Of a DNA stretch of 64,000 bases, positions 36,312 to 44,465 are shown in pieces. Origin of the DNA: Oleispira sp963933055 (GTDB lineage Bacteria > Pseudomonadota > Gammaproteobacteria > Pseudomonadales > Oceanobacteraceae); NCBI GenBank assembly GCA_963933055.1, contig CAWVSY010000011.1, forward strand, positions 1-64,000, read 5' to 3'. A program made the position numbers and the translations under genes. The notes below the pieces were generated by a model. It worked only from the letters and a program-made list of their open reading frames with translations, did not search any database and was not told the origin of the DNA. The number at the start of each line of letters is the position of its first letter. Position 1 is the first letter of the stretch.

Positions 36312-36923
36312 TTATTGATAATTTTCGAATACGGAAGCCCATTCATCGTAGTGGGCTCCCGCATGCTGTCGTAAAAAAGGAAATAGCCAATCAGCCGCCG
36401 CCGGTGCTAAGTTAAAATCGTCATCCAGCGGTTCGCTCACACCAGGGAAATTTAACGCGTACTGTATCGCACAAATACACACTAAAAACTGACCAATAGA
36501 ATCCGCTATCGGCGCAAAATCCCAAAAGCCCATCCCCTGCATCGCACTGTATACAATACTATGCTCATCCTGCTCTGATGTTTTGATAATAATCGGATCA
36601 CCGCCCTCGTGAGCAATCAACAACCAATCGTCTTGCCACTTCCCTAATTCACCCGTCAACTCTGTAAACATAGCAGGCTGCCAAGCAAGATCTGTGGGTT
36701 TCAGTAGCTCTACTGGATGACCAATGCCTTCTAGTACCAGACCATTCGCCGGACAAATATCATTAATATACTGTACTAGCTCAGAAGGTAAGTGCTTACC
36801 CGCTGCGTCAACAAGCGATGAGACAATCGAAGGGCGACCACCCTCGATAGAAATATCAGCACCCTTCTGGCTAAAGGTATTACTAAAACCAGCGATTAAT
36901 GCCAGAGCATCATTTAAATTCAT
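36312..36923 (-). CDS. Possible SMI1/KNR4 (SUKH)-like protein
   Basis: A 203-aa soluble protein. LPSELVQYINDICPANGLVL, then LGKWQDDWLLIAHEGGDPIIIKTSEQDEHSIVYSAMQGMG, follow the usual order of SUKH-fold proteins (helical start, then a tryptophan-led strand with a Gly-Gly-Asp turn). SUKH proteins are often immunity factors against toxins, but no toxin gene is adjacent and the match is by eye only. ATG 36923 is chosen over a TTG at 36929; neither has a strong ribosome site. Confidence 0.5.
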   Translation of the reverse strand: MNLNDALALIAGFSNTFSQKGADISIEGGRPSIVSSLVDAAGKHLPSELVQYINDICPANGLVLEGIGHPVELLKPTDLAWQPAMFTELTGELGKWQDDWLLIAHEGGDPIIIKTSEQDEHSIVYSAMQGMGFWDFAPIADSIGQFLVCICAIQYALNFPGVSEPLDDDFNLAPAAADWLFPFLRQHAGAHYDEWASVFENYQ

Positions 36924-37017
36924 AACCAAATACTTACGCCAAATAAGGGGCGCCTATATTAATTCATTAGCGGCAGCGATGAAATAACAAAGCCAACCCC
37001 ATTACTGGCAAGCAGGC

Positions 37018-37160
37018 ATAAAAAAACCGCTCACAGTGAATACTGTAGCGGTTGAATGTCTCGAAAGACCTATGCATAACTTGAGAGGGACAATGCTTGA
37101 AGGCTATTCAAGCATTGAAACTAACAGCCGAACTGTGCCCAAAAAAACAACTCGATGATA
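37018..37160 (-). ncRNA. Candidate structured small RNA or long structured 3' UTR
   Basis: Read on the minus strand, this stretch holds a perfect 10-bp hairpin (37117-37108 with 37100-37091, 7-base loop), a GTCT-TTCG-AGAC tetraloop hairpin (37070-37059), and the terminator above. There is no coding frame. Three successive hairpins ending in a terminator is how many sRNAs look. A promoter was not identified, so it may be the processed 3' end of the transporter mRNA. The 5' boundary is a guess. Confidence 0.35.
37025..37053 (-). terminator. Strong Rho-independent terminator
   Basis: AACCGCT pairs with AGCGGTT, and inside it ACAGT with ACTGT around a GAAT loop (one bulged base). On the minus strand the stem is followed by seven T (37026-37020). 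It lies 145 bases beyond the end of the BASS transporter gene. Confidence 0.85.
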
Positions 37161-37197
37161 GGACCAACTGGGCCAATCTAAAAACAGACTGAAACCA

Positions 37198-38085
37198 CTA
37201 CCCTCTATTATTACGATGCACAGCGACTAATACTAATGCGGGTAAATTCATCACCAAGCCATAAATCAAAGGGACAATGGCCAGGCCAGGATCTTTTAAT
37301 AAAACAGCAGCGATAAACATTCCGGTACCCGCATTTTGAAAGCCGACTTCAATCGCCAGTGTTTTTTGAATGCTTAAATCAAACCCGATCATACGGCTGA
37401 TAACATAGGCGCTCAGCATTGAGACAAGGCACAAGCTCAAACACAAGAGCGCGACCCAAATGCCCATCTCGACTAACATTGACCACTGCATCACGACCAA
37501 GGTTACGATCAAACAGACAAATATCCCGCCTATCAGCTTTGCGATGAAGGGCTCCCATTTAATGATGCTTTGTGTCCAATAATGACGAATCACCATGGCT
37601 AAAATAACGGGCAATACCGTGACCAATAACAGCTGCATGACGGTTTTGATAAAAGGCAATTGCAAAGCAACCGCTTCATTGCCTAACCATACGAACTGAT
37701 ATGAGAGGCTGATTGGAATCAAAAATGGAACCAAAAGGCTCACCACAGCCGTCATTGAGACCGATAAAGCGGCGTCACCTCCTGCCAAATATGAAATGAC
37801 ATTAGAGGTCGCACCACCCGGGCAAGCCGCTAATATCACCAATCCCAAAAATAAAAGCGAAGATAATGCAGGCGATAATGGAATAAATAACGTGATGATA
37901 AAAATAAGCGCCCATGCAATCATCGGCAATAACAATAATTGCAATGCAATCCCGACCATCGCCGCCAAGGGATAACAGGCAATACGACGGAAATCATTGA
38001 CCGTCAGCGATAGTCCCATCGCAAACATCATACAGGCCAAAATAATAGGCAACATAAACTGAGTTAACACTTCTAGAATTGTCAT
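37198..38085 (-). CDS. Bile acid:sodium symporter (BASS) family transporter
   Basis: A 295-aa integral membrane protein with about nine to ten TM segments. The hallmark substrate/sodium-site region AACPGGATSNVISYLAGGDAALSVSMTAV and the later EVGFQNAGTGMFIAAVLL (an E-x-G-x-Q-N site) identify the BASS family. Bacterial members carry varied organic anions; the substrate is unknown. An Lrp/AsnC gene lies nine bases upstream on the same strand, so the two may form an amino- or keto-acid-linked unit. Confidence 0.9.
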   Translation of the reverse strand: MTILEVLTQFMLPIILACMMFAMGLSLTVNDFRRIACYPLAAMVGIALQLLLLPMIAWALIFIITLFIPLSPALSSLLFLGLVILAACPGGATSNVISYLAGGDAALSVSMTAVVSLLVPFLIPISLSYQFVWLGNEAVALQLPFIKTVMQLLLVTVLPVILAMVIRHYWTQSIIKWEPFIAKLIGGIFVCLIVTLVVMQWSMLVEMGIWVALLCLSLCLVSMLSAYVISRMIGFDLSIQKTLAIEVGFQNAGTGMFIAAVLLKDPGLAIVPLIYGLVMNLPALVLVAVHRNNRG

Positions 38086-38093
38086 ACGCTACT

Positions 38094-38594
38094 TTATAAG
38101 GCCATTGGTAAACGGGTTGAATCTACGACTTTGCGCATAACAAAGCTTGAGTGAACACCACTGACACCCTCAATGCGAGTCAACTTTCCTAATAAAAACT
38201 GCTGATAACCTTCCATGTCTTTAACAATCACTTTTAATAGGTAATCCGCGGAAGAGCCGGTAATTAAATAGCACTCTAAAACTTCAGGGAAGCTTGCTAC
38301 TAAGCTTTCAAAGTTTTCAAAACGCTCAGGAGTATGGCGGTCCATACTAATGGAAATCATCGCTACCATATCCAGCCCTAAGGCTTTTTGATCGAGTACC
38401 GCAACGGTTTTTTGAATGATGCCAGACTCTTGTAATGCTTTGACTCGGCGAGAGCAAGGTGAAGGAGATAGCCCCACCTTTTCGGCTAAATCAAGGTTAG
38501 AAATTGCTCCCTCTTTCTGCAATTCATCTAAAATGCGTCTATCCGTTCTATCTAATGACATCTTTAGCGTTGTTTTGAGTGAATAATTGCTCAC
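38094..38594 (-). CDS. Lrp/AsnC family transcriptional regulator
   Basis: A 166-aa protein. The winged HTH (LDRTDRRILDELQKEGAISNLDLAEKVGLSPSPCSRRVKALQESGII) is followed by a RAM/AsnC ligand domain (VLECYLITGSSADYLLKVIVKDMEGYQQFLLGKLTRIEGVSGVHSSFVMRKV). GTG 38594 has an AGAGG site five to six bases upstream; an internal ATG at 38561 has only a weak one. Such regulators respond to amino acids. The adjacent BASS transporter gene is a likely target. Confidence 0.92.
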   Translation of the reverse strand: MSNYSLKTTLKMSLDRTDRRILDELQKEGAISNLDLAEKVGLSPSPCSRRVKALQESGIIQKTVAVLDQKALGLDMVAMISISMDRHTPERFENFESLVASFPEVLECYLITGSSADYLLKVIVKDMEGYQQFLLGKLTRIEGVSGVHSSFVMRKVVDSTRLPMAL

Positions 38595-38700
38595 AAGAAC
38601 CTCTTACCACAATAATTATTTCGGATTATTCTGAATAATGTAATTTAAACCACCATATAGCAACAAGCTTTAGCCCATAAGTTAGACAGTTAGCCGATGT

Positions 38701-38735
38701 ATTACTATGATTTTAGAAGGAATATCATTAGTAAT
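38701..38735 (+). promoter_or_regulatory. Inverted repeat just before the cupredoxin operon start
   Basis: ATTACTA-T-GAT pairs with ATC-AT-TAGTAAT (one extra T) across ~13 bases. It ends nine bases before ATG 38744 and so overlaps the ribosome-site region. It could be an operator or an mRNA hairpin. Not matched to a known regulator. Confidence 0.35.
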
Positions 38736-38743
38736 AGGACATT

Positions 38744-39406
38744 ATGCTAATCTCTAAACTTCGTTTATTAACCCTTATCTTTTTAGGCTTTATTACATCA
38801 ATAGACCCTGCGTTTAGCCAAACTCGGCTCAAAATTGTCGATCAAAATAATGTACCTCTTGCAAATGCGGTTGTTGAATACGCTGCCGCAATACCCGCTC
38901 AGCAAGCAGTCAATGAGCAAATATACATAATGGATCAAGTGAATAAGCAGTTTGTGCCCCATGTGCTGGTTATTCCCGAAAACAGTTTTGTTAGCTTTCC
39001 CAATAGCGATGATATTCGACATCATGTGTATTCATTCTCCTCTGCAAAAACCTTCGAACTAAAGCTATATGCTGGAAAACCTAAAAGTCCGGTTCAGTTT
39101 AATAAAAAAGGGCTGGTTGTCATGGGCTGCAATATTCACGATTCGATGGTTGGATATATCTATGTATCTGACAATGCACACACCTTCATCAGTAATGAAA
39201 AAGGAGAAATTCTATTAACAGACTCATTGCCAAACAATACTCAATTACAGGTCTGGCATCCTGATAGCGCCCTAGGATTATCAAAGCATACCCGTTTTAC
39301 GATTAATCAATCGATGCTCGACGCAGATGAAATCATCCTGAAGATTGGCGTAAGTGAGCCCGAACCTGGAGACAGTTTTGAGGAGCTGCATTTGCATGAG
39401 CACTAG
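38744..39406 (+). CDS. Periplasmic cupredoxin-like (methylamine utilisation-type) protein
   Basis: A 220-aa exported protein with signal peptide MLISKLRLLTLIFLGFITSIDPAFS. A short Ig/carboxypeptidase-like start (LKIVDQNNVPLANAVVEYAA) leads into a plastocyanin-like domain whose type-1 copper ligands are visible: His93/94 in DIRHHVYSFS, then Cys129, His132 and Met135 in VVMGCNIHDSMVGYIYV. It is thus a predicted blue copper protein. Its stop overlaps the start of the GGDEF-EAL gene by 11 bases, making it the first gene of a four-gene operon. A role as copper- or redox-dependent input to that signalling protein is inference. Confidence 0.85.
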   Translation: MLISKLRLLTLIFLGFITSIDPAFSQTRLKIVDQNNVPLANAVVEYAAAIPAQQAVNEQIYIMDQVNKQFVPHVLVIPENSFVSFPNSDDIRHHVYSFSSAKTFELKLYAGKPKSPVQFNKKGLVVMGCNIHDSMVGYIYVSDNAHTFISNEKGEILLTDSLPNNTQLQVWHPDSALGLSKHTRFTINQSMLDADEIILKIGVSEPEPGDSFEELHLHEH

Positions 39407-41692
39407 GTTTAGTTTCAAAACTCAAATCACATGGTTATCAACGAGTTTAATATTATTAACCGTCATATTTTTAACCATCAGTAACTGGTTTCGATTTGCA
39501 GATTACGCAGAAGCTCAAATTGAACAAAAGATGCACATCGCACAGAATGTACTTAATCAAACACTGAGTTTACAAGAACAAGTCTTAATCACGACGGCCA
39601 GTGTCTTAGCCGCCGACTTTGGTTTTAAACAAGCCGTTGCGACTCAAGATAAGCAAACAATTAAGAGTGTGCTGATGAATCATGGCAAGCGTATCAATGC
39701 CGATCTTATGCTGATAGTCAATTTGGACGGAAATTTATTAGCCAGCAGCTCAAACCATTCGTTCTCTACTGAACTGATTGAAAAAAATATCAGTCAGTTG
39801 CCTTTTAGAGAGATTTACGCCCGAATTTTGAGCATTGATAACAAGGTATTTCAAGTTATTGTCGTTCCCGTTAAAGCACCCAGAGTCATTGCTTATACAG
39901 TTATTGGATTTGAATTCGATCAAACTGCATTATTGCAACTTAAGGACCTCTTATCTTTAGACATCAGCCTCGTCAAAAATGGAACATCACAAATAAGGCT
40001 ATAAAACAGCAAGCCTTGTTCGGTAGCAAACAACAATCACCTAGCCTATTTTTAGCAAGTTCAGAATATTTTCACAAAGACATAACCTTGAGCGGCTCTC
40101 GTGATGTTAGTGCTATTTTATCGGTGTCTTTAATACAGATTCAACATGACTTTAACCAACTAATTATTTCCATTCTCATCATCGCCTTCGTCGTTATCAT
40201 CATTGCTATCACGTTTTCGCGCATGCTGTCACAAAGCGTATCTGCTCCACTCAATATTCTAATGAATATCACAAAGAAGATTGGCCGAGGTGAATTAGAG
40301 GTACCCAAACTCAGCCACAGTTTACCCGCTGAATTTACAGAGCTTTATCAAGGTTTTGTAATGATGGGCAGCGCGATAGAACAAAGGGAAGAAGAAATAA
40401 TATATCAGGCAGAGCGAGACATACTGACGGGGTTATACAACCGCTATAAAGCATTAAATAAAATAGAGGAACACCTTAATAGCCATACCAATCTCGTCTT
40501 AATAGCCTTTAATATTAAAGATTTTAACGCGATTAGCGATACCATTGGCATCAATAATATCAATGCTATATTGAAAGAAATGGCCTATCGCATCAATGCC
40601 TATGTTGAAACGCATAAAAAAGGCGTGACCGCCCGAATAAATTCCGATGAGTTTTTAATTTGTCTTCCTATAAACAGCAGTGACGCCATAAGTGCTGTTA
40701 TTGAACGTTTAAAAATAGAATTAGAGCGCCCTTTTTTAGTGGCCGATATAAAAATTAATTTATGTTTATTTTATGGCATCGCCAATTCAATGAACCATGG
40801 TGGTGATGCTGAAAAGTTGATTAGACGATCCGTCATGGCCGCCAAAGCGGCGAATCAGAACCAAACATCTGTTAGATATTATCAACAAGGCGATGATGAA
40901 GCCTACCTTCATAAGTTGCACCTTATTGAAGAATTAAAAGCGGCACTCGATAATCCAAACAGCCCTCTTTTTATGAACTATCAGCCTAAGCTGAATCTTC
41001 AGACGGGTAAGGTTGATAAGTTAGAAGCTCTTATCCGCTGGATCAATAATAAAAACGAATTTGTGAACCCAGAAAAATTTATTCACTTGGCAGAGCAAGC
41101 TGGCTTAATTGTTACCTTAACACGCTGGGTAATTTTACAAGTAATAAAGCAAATCGACCAATGGAACCAACGAGGTTATCACTTTAAAGTATCAATCAAC
41201 TTGTCAGCCCAAGATATTCAAAACGAGCATTTCGTCGATTATTTATTAACAACACTGGTTAGTCATGAAGTAAAACCTGTACAAATAACTCTTGAATTGA
41301 CTGAGCGCGATTTGGCAAATAACGAAGATCTTGTCATCGCGCGCTTAACCCATTTAAAATCCCTCGGATTTGAAGTTTCAGTTGATGATTATGGCATTGG
41401 TCAATCATCACTCGCTAAACTAAAAAACCTGCCTGTTGATGAACTCAAAATTGATAAAACATTCATCCTAACCCTAGATCAATGTCAGCAAGATCAAGAC
41501 ATTGTCGCATCAACCATATCCCTAGGCCACAAGCTTGGACTTCGAGTTGTTGCTGAAGGTGTTGAAAATAAAGAAAGCTTAGAATTGCTACGTCAATTTC
41601 AGTGTAACTATGCTCAAGGCTATTATTTATCTAAGCCTGTTAGCGCAGAAAAATTTATTGAATGGTATGAACGTAATGAACGACCTAATTAA
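39396..41692 (+). pseudogene. dCache-HAMP-GGDEF-EAL protein split by a one-base frameshift
   Basis: Two frames form one signalling enzyme. The first (ATG 39396, stop 40002-40004) has a TM helix and most of a periplasmic Cache sensor. The second, open upstream of its apparent TTG start at 40016, gives the rest of the sensor (IKQQALFGSKQQSPSLFLASS), a TM helix, HAMP, a degenerate GGDEF (ARINSDEF instead of RxGGDEF) and an intact EAL domain (LEALIRW, ELTERDL, VDDYGIGQSSLAKLKNLPVDELKIDKTFI, VAEGVENKE). One added A near 39993-39996 would fuse them into 765 aa. If functional it is a c-di-GMP phosphodiesterase with a catalytically dead GGDEF. Confidence 0.85.
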
Positions 41693-42512
41693 GATATTAT
41701 GCCTGCTATTGCCAATGACCAGTTTCGCTAATGGCAAATTATTAGCCACACCAGGGGTTTCTCAGATAGAAGGGGCAGCAGGTGGTGGACTTGTTCCTTG
41801 GGCTCCATTAGCGGGCTATGCAACAGAGGATGAATTAGCGGCTTCCGCATTTTGCAGCCAAGCCAATTTGAAAGACTTTCAATTAAGAAGCTGTGGAGGA
41901 CAAGTTAACTTTTACGATCGCCTAGAAATTTCTTTCGCTAAACAAAATTTTCAAGTCGATCCATTATCGCTCACATTATCTCAACATATCGTCGGTGCTA
42001 AATTACGATTATACGGCGATGTAGTTTATAGCCAATGGCCTCAGATTTCGGTTGGGATTCAACATAAATCCCTAATCACATCAGACGTCCCTCTTTCTCT
42101 CGGAGCAAAAAGAGACAGTGGTAATGATGTCTATTTAGCCGCCAGCAAATTGCATTTAGGCTTATTAGCAGGCTACAACGTATTATGGAATGTCGCTGCT
42201 CGATATACCGAAGCCAATGAGCTTGGCTTGCTTGGGTTTGGTGGCCCCAATGATGACTCAGGTTTATATTCAAGCGCACTTAATACTGAAGTATCCGTCG
42301 CAGTTTTAATAAATAAGTACCTTGCAATAGGCACGGAATATAGACAAAAACCTGATAATTTAGGCCTTAAGGAAGATGACTGGCAAGATGTCTTTATTGC
42401 TTGGTTTCCAAATAAGCATGTAAACCTAACCTTAGCGTATCTTGATTTGGGCACCATTGCTGCCCTGCCTAATCAAACAGGCTGGTACTTATCATTATCG
42501 GGATCTTATTAA
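41667..42512 (+). CDS. DUF3034 family outer-membrane protein
   Basis: About 281 aa with signal peptide (DLIKILCLLLPMTSFANG). The mature start GKLLATPGVSQIEGAAGGGLVPWAPLAGYAT is the DUF3034 signature. Alternating strands (VGAKLRLYGDVVYSQWPQISVGIQHK, LGLLAGYNVLWNVAARYTEA, YLSLSGSY with terminal aromatic) suggest an outer-membrane beta-barrel. The start is ATG 41667 or 41676, inside the end of the EAL gene, giving a 26- or 17-base overlap and translational coupling. The family is of unknown function. Confidence 0.85.
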   Translation: MNVMNDLIKILCLLLPMTSFANGKLLATPGVSQIEGAAGGGLVPWAPLAGYATEDELAASAFCSQANLKDFQLRSCGGQVNFYDRLEISFAKQNFQVDPLSLTLSQHIVGAKLRLYGDVVYSQWPQISVGIQHKSLITSDVPLSLGAKRDSGNDVYLAASKLHLGLLAGYNVLWNVAARYTEANELGLLGFGGPNDDSGLYSSALNTEVSVAVLINKYLAIGTEYRQKPDNLGLKEDDWQDVFIAWFPNKHVNLTLAYLDLGTIAALPNQTGWYLSLSGSY

Positions 42513-42514
42513 TC

Positions 42515-42952
42515 ATGCCTAAATTTTCTATTTATTGTTTCATCGCCATAATGGTGTATTCGCTCATGGGCTGCAGCAGTACACATTCGCATAAATACGA
42601 TACGCTATATCATCAAATAGGTGGCCACGAGGGCATCGAACATCTTGTCGATTTATTTATTGCTGAAATTTCTCGGGACCAACAAATCCTTCCCTATTTT
42701 GCAAAATCAAGCGTCAGTCATTTTAAAGAAGGATTTATTAACCACCTATGCGATGCCGTGGGTGGGCCATGCAGTTACGAAGGTGACTCTATGATTGATA
42801 TTCATACTGGCATGAACATCACTGAAAAAGACTTTAATCGCGTCGTAGAACTATTAATTAAGGCGATGGAAACAGCAGGTATTGATTACCCTACGCAAAA
42901 TAAGATTCTCAAACAACTGGCGCCCTCAAGGTCTGACATTATCAAAATATAA
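42515..42952 (+). CDS. Group 1 truncated haemoglobin, predicted lipoprotein
   Basis: A 145-aa protein whose signal peptide ends in lipobox SLMGC (Cys20), so the globin would be anchored in the periplasm or outer membrane, unusual for this family. The TrHb1 domain follows: LYHQIGGHEGIEHLVDLFIAEISRDQQILPYFA, FINHLCDAVGGPCSYEG, and proximal His97 in MIDIHTGMNITEKDFNRVVELL. It starts three bases after the DUF3034 stop and ends the operon. It may sense or detoxify O2 or NO outside the cytoplasm; this is inference. Confidence 0.9.
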   Translation: MPKFSIYCFIAIMVYSLMGCSSTHSHKYDTLYHQIGGHEGIEHLVDLFIAEISRDQQILPYFAKSSVSHFKEGFINHLCDAVGGPCSYEGDSMIDIHTGMNITEKDFNRVVELLIKAMETAGIDYPTQNKILKQLAPSRSDIIKI

Positions 42953-42955
42953 CGT

Positions 42956-44161
42956 CTATTTTTTTGTAAATCTTGCATAGAGATTCACTAATGGCTGCGC
43001 TGATAGGCCGTGTGCAAAAATACTGAAAAGTACGGTTACCGTCACCACCGCATAAATAGTATCAAAGCCTGCTAATGACTCCATTTCATGAGCAACAATC
43101 AGCACATACAGAATCGAAGCAATTCCCCGAGGACCAAACCAAGCAATAAATAAGCGCGTAGAATAATCCAATTTAGTCCCAATTAAACTGATCATGACAG
43201 GCAGCATACGTACAAGAGTTAAACTGAATAGTGCATAAACAATAACCTCAAGCGTAATGAATTCGATAGTCTTAGGGACAAAGGCAATTCCAAAAATGAT
43301 AAAACTGATCAAAACAAATAACTCACCTTCACTTTCGGCAAAGTCTTCAATATTGTCACGCGTTTTTTGACTGGTATTACCAGCGTATAAACCAGCAAAG
43401 AATGCCGCTATAAAGCCGTTTCCTCCAACCGATTCAGCAAGATAAAATGACAAGATAGCCAATGCAATAGGAATCAAGTTTCGATAATCCGATTCCATCC
43501 AATTATGCTTAGCGAAAAAAATCACCAACTTAGCCCCTAAAAATCCAATGCCTGCCCCAGCGATAGCCCCAAAGACTATTTGCTGCACCACATACAAGGG
43601 CCAAAAACTGTTATTCGTTTCTGTTAAACCACTAACCGTCATAGCAACCACCGTTAATACAATCGGAAAGACGATGCCATCGTTTAATCCACTTTCTACA
43701 TTAATAGAAGAGCGAATCTCTTTTGGAACCTTAGAATCGAAAACAACCGCCTTGCCCAAAGCAGCATCGGTAGGAGTTAATAATAAAGCCAATAGAATCA
43801 TATAAAGCATAGGCTGATCGGGGAAGACACTGACTGCAACCAAGGTGCCAAGAACGATCGATAAAGGTAAGCTGATAAATAACAATCGCGCTGGAATATT
43901 CCATGATTGCTTTAATAATTTGAGATCCAATAAAGCCGCATCTGAAAATAAAACCAAGACCAGCGTCATCTCCACAATCACAGTGACAAATTCAGTATTT
44001 GCCTCTATTTGAGTAAGATTAAAAACCAAAGGAGAAACCAATAAGCCAAACCCAGTAAAAATCATAGGTCCTGAAATATTCAACTTAGCAAGGGCTTCAG
44101 AAATGTAGCCGTACAATAAAACGACAACAGCAATAATTAATATGACGTGATGTTCGCCCAT
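42956..44161 (-). CDS. CPA1-family sodium/proton antiporter (NhaP type)
   Basis: A 401-aa inner-membrane protein with about 12 TM segments. The CPA1 core is visible as LLTPTDAALGKAVVFDSKVPKEI and NVESGLNDGIVFPIVL (the Asn-Asp ion site), and the later FAWFGPRGIASILYVLI-like stretch (IAWFGPRGIASILYVLIVAHE) is typical. It exchanges Na+ or K+ for protons in pH or salt homeostasis. There is no long C-terminal RCK or cNMP domain. It converges on the haemoglobin gene with a 3-base gap. Confidence 0.92.
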   Translation of the reverse strand: MGEHHVILIIAVVVLLYGYISEALAKLNISGPMIFTGFGLLVSPLVFNLTQIEANTEFVTVIVEMTLVLVLFSDAALLDLKLLKQSWNIPARLLFISLPLSIVLGTLVAVSVFPDQPMLYMILLALLLTPTDAALGKAVVFDSKVPKEIRSSINVESGLNDGIVFPIVLTVVAMTVSGLTETNNSFWPLYVVQQIVFGAIAGAGIGFLGAKLVIFFAKHNWMESDYRNLIPIALAILSFYLAESVGGNGFIAAFFAGLYAGNTSQKTRDNIEDFAESEGELFVLISFIIFGIAFVPKTIEFITLEVIVYALFSLTLVRMLPVMISLIGTKLDYSTRLFIAWFGPRGIASILYVLIVAHEMESLAGFDTIYAVVTVTVLFSIFAHGLSAQPLVNLYARFTKK

Positions 44162-44465
44162 GAAAATCCTTAATCATTTTTTATAAGTATTAGAACGTCA
44201 TTATAAAGTAAAAAAGTAAGCCGCATCAGTAAGCGAACAAAACAGATGGCACCGCGATCTATTGCGCGAATATAAGCTTTTAAAGTATCCGTTAACAAAG
44301 ATTCAGTCCAAAAAGGCTATAAAAATCAAAAATAATCAAATATAGAGAGAATTATTGCTAATTTAATCATTATTTAATTGAAATTTGCCATCATTCACCC
44401 CTTTGATGCACTTATAATTACTCCATCAATTAGTTAACTCTATTTATAATTTTAGGTACTGCCAA
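44162..44465. other. 304-base intergenic region upstream of leuA
   Basis: Very AT-rich divergent promoter region between the antiporter and leuA. I looked for a Leu-rich leader peptide and attenuator and found none. Nothing else is supported. Confidence 0.5.

Noticed and set aside
44162..44465. Leucine leader peptide and attenuator before leuA
   Set aside because: No short frame with consecutive Leu codons and no terminator/antiterminator pair was seen.
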